Positions 56,546-64,000 of a DNA stretch of 64,000 nucleotides are shown in pieces (positions within the stretch are counted from its first letter, which is position 1; every line of letters begins with the position of its first letter). The stretch is from Proteles cristata cristata (Eukaryota > Chordata > Mammalia > Carnivora > Hyaenidae): NCBI GenBank assembly GCA_017311185.1, contig JAESUZ010002613.1:1178001-1242000 (forward strand). Reading direction: 5' to 3'. The notes beneath the pieces are model-generated. The model searched no databases. It had not been told where the DNA came from and saw only the letters and a list, made by a program, of their open reading frames with translations. Position numbers and translations under genes: made by a program.

Positions 56546-57356
56546 AAACATTCTTTTTAAGTGTGCACTTAGCAATATAAACCACAAAACAAGGCATATC
56601 AGGACAAAACAAGTCTTGATAAACAAAATTGTCGAAATCCAACAAAGTATGTTCTGTGGCCCTAATAGAAGTAGAAACCAATATTCAGTATTGGGGACAT
56701 TCCCATATGTTTGGAAATTAAACAATGCACTCTGAATAAAAATAGTAAGCATTGTTAACTGAATAAAAAAGAAAGCCCATCATGTCAGATTGTGTCAAAT
56801 AAAGCTAACTTAGCATTTTGAAATACATTTATAGCATCCATATATTCATACTGACAAAGAAGAACAAATCTGAAACAGGAAAGACAGGAGAATAATAAAG
56901 ATAAGAGAAATTTATTAAACAGAAAATCAACAGAGAGTAAAGATGAATTCAAAAGTCAGTTCATTGGAAAGATGAATGAAATGTACAAACCCCTTATGTG
57001 CTGTTCATGGAGAGAGAATGTCAAGAGAGAAATGAAGCACATATGACCAATATCGGTAATAAAAGAAAGGAACAGATCTTGGATAAATAATCATTTTTTG
57101 TTATTAAATTAAACAGCTTTGATGAAAAAGGGTAAGTTCCTTTAAAGAAACACAGTACCAAAACCTAAGAAACAAGAAAATGCAAAACTATATGGACAGA
57201 AAGATAAGTGGTTGTCAGGGGTTAGGGGCCTGAGCTGTTGACTGCACAAGGAGAGGAAGAAAGTTTTGGAAGTAAGGGAGTCACTCAATGCATGATTGTG
57301 ATGTTGGTTACACAACTACATGCATTTTTCAAAACTCATAGAAATATACAGTAAAT
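56546..57356. other. No gene seen
   Basis: A-rich DNA resembling decayed LINE sequence (for example 'atttattaaacagaaaatca'), too diverged to classify. Confidence 0.35.
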
Positions 57357-57360
57357 TTCA

Positions 57361-57461
57361 GGGAGGCTGGCTGGCTCAGTCAGAAGAGCCTGTGACTCTT
57401 GATCTTGGGTCGTGAGTTTGAGCCCCATTTGAGTGCAGAGATGATCAAAAAAATAAATAGG
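57361..57461 (+). repeat. Short tRNA-derived SINE
   Basis: Head and B-box-like 'gagtttgagcccc' are followed directly by an A-rich tail, without the CT-rich region. Either an older short subfamily or an internally deleted copy. Confidence 0.75.
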
Positions 57462-57549
57462 GATGTTATTTTAATAAATAAGGGTGATTCAGACCCCATT
57501 AGACCTCAAGGATGAATGTTCTTTTGTTTTGTTAAAAAAATACCTCTGC

Positions 57550-57757
57550 GGGGCGCCTGGGTGGCTCAGTTGGTTAAAAGTCCAACTTCAGCTCATGTCA
57601 TGATCTCACAACTCGTGAGTTCAAGCCCCATGTCAGGCTCTGCTGACAGCTCAGAGCCTGGAGCCTGCTTCAGATTCTGTGTCTCCTCGCTCACTGCCCC
57701 TCCCCTACTCACACTGTCTCTCTTTCTCTAAGGAATAAACATTAAGAAAAAAAGTTT
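57550..57757 (+). repeat. Carnivore SINE
   Basis: Sense; 16 bp duplication, AAAAAAATACYTCTGC, at 57534-57549 and 57758-57773, with one mismatch. Confidence 0.95.
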
Positions 57758-57797
57758 AAAAAAATACTTCTGCATCATTTAAAAGAATACTTATTCT

Positions 57798-58038
57798 GGG
57801 GCACCTGGGTGGCTCAGTAGGTTAAGCATCCGACTTTGGCTCAGGTCATGATCTTGCAGTTGTGAGTTTGGAGTCCACATTGGGCTCTGTGCTGACAGCT
57901 CAGAGCCTGGAGCCTGTTTCAGGTTCTGTGTCTCCTCTCTCTCTGCCCCTCCGCAACCACCACCCCCCCTCAAAAATGAGTAAACATTTAAATAAATAAA
58001 TAAATGGATAAATAAATTAAATAAATACATAAATAAAT
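57798..58038 (+). repeat. Carnivore SINE with expanded AAAT tail
   Basis: Sense; perfect 17 bp duplication, AAAAGAATACTTATTCT, at 57781-57797 and 58039-58055. The tail has grown into about 60 bases of AAAT-type repeat. Confidence 0.96.
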
Positions 58039-58055
58039 AAAAGAATACTTATTCT

Positions 58056-61000
58056 TCCCTTTAAATAAGAAAAATCATTTTGAAGTTAATTCATAATGAT
58101 CTCCGCAAGGCTGTTACACATTAGCTCTTCACAGCGGGATGGAGTAACTTGACCCCAAACCCAGGGGTTTGTTTCCAGACCGTTGTTCACCCCGAGACCC
58201 CTGTGAGTGTGGAACAGTGGACATACTTCACGCACATCCACACACGCAGATTATTACTAGGGGCGAGCTGCGATGAAAGCCCTGGAGAGGCAGCCTTGGC
58301 CACTCCCAGCACCCTGTTGCTGCTGTGATTTTCCATCCAAAGCCTGCTTCTTCAATCAGGCCCACTAAGGCCGAGGGCCTGGAGTCTTGCAACCTTGTGT
58401 TGCTTTTAGCTTTTGTCATTCTTCTGGTCGCGTCTTATTCCTCACACACCTCTCACTCAGGAAACCTCTCCACCCTGTGCCAAGGCTCTGTTTTGGGGCG
58501 TGGTCACTCTCTCCTGGGCTCTACAGCCCCAGAGTGACTGGCCTGTGGCTTCTTGGGAATCAGGGGCCATCGTATCTTCCTTGGTGTGCCTGCTTCCTGG
58601 CAAGGGCCCCCCCTACTGTGGGTGCCTGACAATATCTGATGAACCGACTGGCCTCCCGTCTGCTACCTCTGCGCACCTGCCTCTGTCTCCTCTGCTGCTC
58701 TCAGTCCTCCAGGCTGACTCCCCTGGAGCGACTTGCAGCCACTTTAGAAGCTGTAAGCCTCCCCACCAACCTGAAGTACTGTCTACCCATCAGCGGTAAG
58801 CAGTCCCTTAAAACCCAGACTTCGCTAGGAAGGTTGGTATTCACCGAGGCTAGGCATGCCTCCCATCACAGTTTCTGGCAGAGGTTTTGGGCAGCATCCT
58901 TCTGCAAACAGCGTAAAACGCAGCAATCAACAGTCCCCTGGCCTGTAAGAGGAAGGCCCAGCTCCTCGTTTCTGTGCCTCTTTCCCTGCGCCTTCCCGAT
59001 CCTCAAGGCCCCGAATGCTCAGGAGCGGATGACAAGACGTTCCACTTGATGGAGAGCAGTAAGTTGCTCGTCCCTCCTTGGATCCACGGGTCCCGAATTC
59101 TAGGGAATTTAATGATCCATCTCGGGTATGTGGCCACTTCCTTGGATGGAAGTGAGGAGTGCCCCACACAATTACATGTCTGTGCAGGGCGCCTCACACC
59201 TGTGAGCCGTGTTTGCACGCCGAATGCAGGAAGATACACTCCACTGGGGTGTCGTTGCTGATGCCTGTGTTTAAGTTTGACTTTATAAGACTAGATGTCG
59301 AGAAGGGGGGGGAGACTAGGGGTTGGGATGGAGCCTCAAGGGACAGAGTGAAGCCCAGAGGAGCAGCAGCACGAAGGAACAAAGGATTGGACATTTCCTA
59401 GAGGCAGCCTTTGGAGGAGACCCCCGTGCTCATCCCTCTGCCGGGGCCCCTACAGCTCTGGGGTGGCTCTGACGCCAGAACCTTGGGGTAGGGACTCTTG
59501 CTGCAGGCAGGGAGAGGACTTTGCAAACCAACAATTACTAGGAGAATGCCCCATTTGGGGGGTTATCAGGATCTGGAAACTACGGGTAAACTTGCCTAAT
59601 TAAACCCATTGTCAGTGGTGGAGCGAAGAGGGTTTCAGTCACTTGAAGCACCCCTGCCTTTCCTTCATCTGACTGGGAGCTACCACTGGGGACTGATGTG
59701 GCAGGTGGCCGCCAGTCCCAGCCACAGGGTCCTCCACGTTTCCTACGAGCCCCCTACTCAGGGCGCAGGTGATGGCGCTTCTGCCCTGAGTAATGGATCC
59801 CTGTAAGGTCTCAGGCACTCGACTCTTACCAAGACTTCAGTGAAGTTTCTTTTGTCACCTGGTAGAACTTGGCTCGTAGAGAAGAGAATGGTAAAGAGGC
59901 GGGCTGGAGAGAGGAGAAAGCTTGGCTTCATTCCCAACAGGCAGGGAGGACTTCCTTCTGCGGCTCTCCGGCACTGGCAGGATGTCTTTGTCTGGGTGAT
60001 AAGCACCCTTCTGTACCTCATTAGGGATATTCCTGGACACAGGTGTTCAATGCATACACAGGGACCTTCAGGGGAAGACTGGGCTTCCTTGTTTTGCCGG
60101 ACACCCAGTTCCGTAGGAGGATGTGGGTGCACCATTTTGATCAGAAAAGCTTGTTAAATGGGGACAGAAGCTCCCGACACATTGGCGGCAGATCAAAGTG
60201 GACGAACAGAGCTGTGTAGATTCAGTTACAAGGAGAACCCAGTCGGTTTAGTTAGTGACTAGACATTTTGTCAGTGAATACCGCCCCGGCTTTACTAATA
60301 ATTAACCACTGCACTCACTCCTGGCCTGAAGGCCCGAGCTGCCCTGTGCCTGGGACGGTGCTTACCGCACCGTGTGTTAGTCTACCGAACACACACATGC
60401 CTCCCCCACTAAGGTGTGGGCTTCTTCCTTGCGGGGACCACCCTTTGCTCCTCGACGTGTGAGTCACATGGTCATTTACTTTGCGGAGCAGTGACATGCC
60501 GCTGAACGTGGAGACGCAAGGTCTGGATGTAGGTGCTGAATCTCCCGACCCGTGATGACTAGGGGCAGAGACACTGGCAGGACGATGGCCTTCCTTGGGT
60601 GCCCACTGGCCTTCCTTGGGTGCCCACAGCACCCAGACAGATCTGGATCTGCCGAATCCACATCGGGGTGTCTGAATCATTATCGTGCCTGACACTAAGA
60701 GGGAAAGTCACTTTATAATGTGGACACGTAGATGCACTCTCGGCATTTTCAGTGGGGTAGGGTGGGGTGGAGCCTGCAAGACTGCTTTTGCGAGTTTCCC
60801 CGGGAATTACTCTCAAGTGTATTCTGGAATACTCATGGGAAGATGTCACCTTGAATCTTCTCTAAGATTCTTTCTAGCTCTACTCTCAGAGAATTCTACA
60901 TTTCCTTGTCTTAGGATAAATCTCATGTTTGGTTTTTGTTCCTGACAACAGCACAGGACCCGAGTCCTTGGCCCTCTGCTCTGTATTCTTCTCCTGAAGA

Positions 61001-62705
61001 GGTCCGTGCACGAGTCTCAGGGCTCACGCCCGCCCGCTGACAGCCACCCTCGCCCTCCTCTGGCTCCCGTGTGCCACCGGGAACACAGGGCGTGGGGCAC
61101 TCTTAGGCTCTGACTCCAAGCCACCCCCATACGCATGCCTTGTCATTCACTTAGAGGAGACTGTGCCCTGATCGCTACCTCCTTAGTTTAATATTACTGC
61201 AACTATCAAATTCACTAGTAATTCTGTCCTTTTGTCCATTATCATGATAGTTCTGATTCTTATTCACCATTAATTTTTATTAATTCTTACCATTCTTACC
61301 ATGGGTCGTTTTTGTGGGGCTGTGCAACACTGAACCCAGGTGCACTGTTGATGAAGGCGGCATGATTTACTGAAGGTGATTTCAGGCACGCACACACAGG
61401 CCGCTCCCCTGCTCTCACTCCACCGCCTGGGTGTCCTTGTACTTCCAGAGCCTCTGGGAAAATACAGCAATACCCCCGAGGACCCAGCAGCCGCGTTGGC
61501 TGCCCTGTCTCCTTGGCACATCCAAGTCACCACTGAACTCTCTAACTGCGGGCCCAGGACCCACTCCTGCAGGCGTGGGTGGGTCATGAACAACGTCTGT
61601 GGCATTCCGAGACTCCTCGGCAGAGAGGGTGTCCGGGGGAGCACTCTTGATCTGCTGAGCCCCTCATTTGCAAGTGCCTGCACGGGGCCAGTACCTCTTG
61701 TTCTGGCATCGATGCCCCAGGAAGATCATCACAAAATCTTCTAGGTCTGCTCAGGGTCCTGGAACGCCCTGTTGTCCTGGGCAGGACAGCCAGGGTGTCT
61801 ATACATGCATGTGCCTCCTTAGAATTTTGTGTCATCTCAGAGCCCAGAAACTGCCATTGCCACACCCGGGGAGTGTCCTGGGCCTGCGTGAACCTCAGGA
61901 AACAGTCTTAGTACCTTCAGGTGTCCTGGAAACCCAGGTGCTTCCCTGGAAGGCACAGAGATGGTGACCCTCTGGCCTGAGCAAGGACAGCCTTCAGTAG
62001 GTCAGGGCATCCTTGGGCCACTTGTGTTGGCCTGTCGCCCCCTGCCGGTCCAGGAACAGCATTGAGGACACCTTCCTAAAGCACCCCTGCAGAGCTGCCC
62101 TGCCCTGTCTCCCCCAAAGAAGGCTCCCAGGGTCCTGTGAGGAAGAGCTGCTGGAAGGGCATCAGGGCAGTGAGGGCCGAGGCAATGCGGGGACCTAACG
62201 CAGGAATGGTTGGGGCTCCTACGCATGGAGGGTGGGTCTGGCTCCTGCCTTCCCTGCGTGGAGCCCAGCAAGTCATCCAGAGAGGCCGAAATTCAGAAAC
62301 CTGGTGGGTGTGCAGTGAAGGGCAGGCCCAGGACCAGAGTCCCTCTGTTTCCCTCAGGACACCCCTCTGGGCTTTGTGCAGGAGTTCTCAAGCTCACCCT
62401 TCTCCTCGGCTCTCTGCTTTCCTCTGCTGCTACTTTCTGCCTTTTTTGTTTACTTTGTGCAGACCTTAGGCTCTGGCATCAAACTGTCCCATGAGGCCAG
62501 AAATTGACCCCTTGCCGTTCATACTGGGGGTCTGTACTCTCAGCTTCCATTACCTTGAGTGTACTGTTCTTGTCATTAGTAGCGGTGGTGTTATTATAAG
62601 CATTAGGTTGATTATCATTTTGTTTTCATTGTTATTCTTTCATTATTATTCTTGTATTTTCTTAGTAATAGTATTCATCTATTTTATCTTATTATAGATT
62701 ATTAT
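58056..62705. other. 4.6 kb GC-leaning region, no gene assigned
   Basis: No interspersed repeat is obvious. Many overlapping frames of 60-140 codons occur on both strands, as expected in GC-rich DNA, and none shows a domain. One plus-strand frame from the ATG at 58639 begins with a hydrophobic Cys/Leu-rich stretch and meets a GTAAG at 58795, but no partner exon is seen. AT-rich ATT/ATC-type patches lie at 61190-61300 and 62560-62705. Confidence 0.4.
60586..60627. repeat. 21 bp perfect tandem duplication
   Basis: Two adjacent identical copies (60586-60606 and 60607-60627) of a segment beginning 'tggccttccttgggtgccca'. Confidence 0.92.
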
Positions 62706-62880
62706 TTTTTAAGTTTATGTATTTATTTTGAGAGAGGAGAGGGGCAGAGAGAGGAAAGAGTGAGAATCCCAAGCAGGTTCTACACTGTCAGTGCAGACAG
62801 GGGGCTCGAACCCATGAACCATGAGATCATGACCTGAGGTGAAGTCAGATGTTTAACCAACTGAGCCACCCAGGCGCCCC
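62706..62880 (-). repeat. Carnivore SINE
   Basis: Antisense; head 'gagccacccaggcgcccc' is intact while the GA-rich part is shortened. It directly borders the CpG-rich patch. Confidence 0.92.
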
Positions 62881-62954
62881 GTGGATGATAATTTGGGGTC
62901 CACTTACACAGCACGGAGGGCTTCCTGGAGGACTTGGAAAGCCCTGAGGTCAGC

Positions 62955-63300
62955 CGGGTGGGCAGGGGCTCCTGTGCCTTCCCGCGTGGAAACAGGACTT
63001 CCGGTGCCCCTGAGGGCACCGGAAACGCTTCCAGGCGCCTGGGTGGCCTGCGGGCGCCCTCGCCACCCTCGCTTTTTGTCCGCGCTGCCTCCCTGGCTCC
63101 GAGCTGAGGGACCGGGGAAACACTAAGGCGTAAGCTCACGCAGACCTCAGAGGCTGCCCACGGGCCCGCGTGGGGCGGTGGCCATTCCCCAGGGCTCCAA
63201 GCTGACACACGCCACGTTGCAAGAGGCGGGCGGCCGCGCCAGCTGTGCAGGCTGGCATGACGGGTCTCCGTGCCCCCACAGCCTCACTGAAGCATGTTCG
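62955..63300. promoter_or_regulatory. CpG-island-like region
   Basis: Hand count gives about 30 CpG in about 345 bases at roughly 66% GC, observed/expected near 0.8. It includes 'cggccgcgcc' around 63231. This is the strongest CpG density in the window and could mark a promoter of a gene or non-coding RNA, on either strand, perhaps running past the right edge. No start codon or exon is recognised. Confidence 0.45.
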
Positions 63301-64000
63301 TCTCTTCTCTCCCCCCCCCTCCCCGGCATTTCATGTCAGCAGGAGGGGTGTTGCTGGATCCCTAGGCTGCCTCAGAGTAGTGTTTTGTGACTCTGACTGG
63401 CCAAAGATATCCTTGTGGGGGTTTGAAGGCTGCCCAATGCCATTGCTAGGCCCCTAAGGGGACTTGTAAAATTGTCCAAAGTCTCAGAAGGGCATAGGGT
63501 GCCTTTCCAGGTGTGACCTGGTTACCTCAGGTCAGAGACTGCCACTGGAGGGGACAGGGGTCTTTGAGGAGCTTGTCCTGTGACAGGGGTGTGGTGGGGG
63601 GGCCTTGCGGTCATCTCTAGCACCCAAGCACCCTTCCTGGATAGAGAAGCTACATGCAGTGCTGTAAGACAGAATCACAATTTTAACCGGTAATAACAAC
63701 GGTCATGATAAAAACCAATGTGTATCAACAATTACGATGATAGGCATCGTGATACTAACACTCATACCAGTTGACTGTATTGACAATAATACTAAGCCTA
63801 TGGACTTGGGACACAGGGGATGGATTTCCCTTAGTGAATGATAAGTATAGATACTGGGCCTCTGGGGTAGTTTGGAGTCCCAGGAAGCAGAGAGGAACAG
63901 CCAGAAAGATAAGAAAATCAGCTAGGAGGTAGGTGTGTGCAAACACGGTGAACCCAAAAGGAACCCCAAGCCCTGAGCCTCAATGCCAACCAGCACCCAC
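63301..64000. other. No gene seen
   Basis: A C-rich run at 63310-63322, then GC-moderate DNA, then an ATC/ATA-rich patch at 63665-63790. No coding segment recognised before the window ends. Confidence 0.4.

Noticed and set aside
1..64000. Search for a CRISPR array, operon, integrated phage or other prokaryote-like system
   Set aside because: Composition, repeat content and spliced genes are clearly those of a mammalian nuclear genome. The tandem SINEs are not regularly spaced direct repeats with unique spacers.

Overview
This is a mammalian nuclear DNA window, and the repeats point to a carnivore, most likely a felid. About 40 copies or fragments of a tRNA-derived carnivore SINE are present. 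They start GGGGCGCCTGGGTGGCTCAG, have a CT-rich middle and end in an A-rich tail. Carnivore-type L1, MaLR and ERV1 LTRs, MIR, L2, MER5A and MER20 relics fill much of the rest. No bacterial-type operon, CRISPR array or phage is present.

Two genes can be supported, and both are two-exon beta-defensins on the minus strand. The first is DEFB130-like: exon 1 at 23273-23330 and exon 2 at 16768-16949, joined across a 6.3 kb intron, 79 residues. The second is DEFB109-like: exon 1 at 50647-50701 and exon 2 at 37352-37557, joined across a 13.1 kb intron, 86 residues. Each has a leucine-rich signal-peptide exon ending in a phase-1 GTAAG donor. Each second exon carries the six-cysteine core C-x6-C-x4-C-x9-C-x5-CC and a WWI...P.PTP tail. 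Both are open from ATG to stop, with TATA-like elements upstream and AATAAA downstream. The region therefore matches the mammalian beta-defensin cluster containing DEFB109 and DEFB130 (8p23.1 in human). The two genes look like products of an old tandem duplication.

Layout: 1-16.3 kb is gene-free, with SINEs, MLT1 LTRs and old LINE/MIR pieces. 16.7-23.4 kb is the DEFB130-like gene. 23.7-37.1 kb is intergenic: two oppositely oriented old L1 blocks (24.4-28.95 kb minus, 29.2-30.9 kb plus), then a MaLR element split by two ERV1 LTRs, then a GC-rich stretch. 37.3-50.8 kb is the DEFB109-like gene, whose intron holds a nearly full-length but broken L1 (39.8-45.2 kb). 51-64 kb has SINEs and increasingly GC-rich sequence with no recognisable exon, ending in a CpG-island-like patch near 63.1 kb.

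The beta-defensins are secreted cationic host-defence peptides. Nothing visible suggests the two act as a complex. Their shared upstream architecture suggests common ancestry and possibly similar, tissue-restricted control. I found no previously undescribed molecular system. The best results are the two intact defensin genes, whose exons are too short or too split to stand out as long reading frames.
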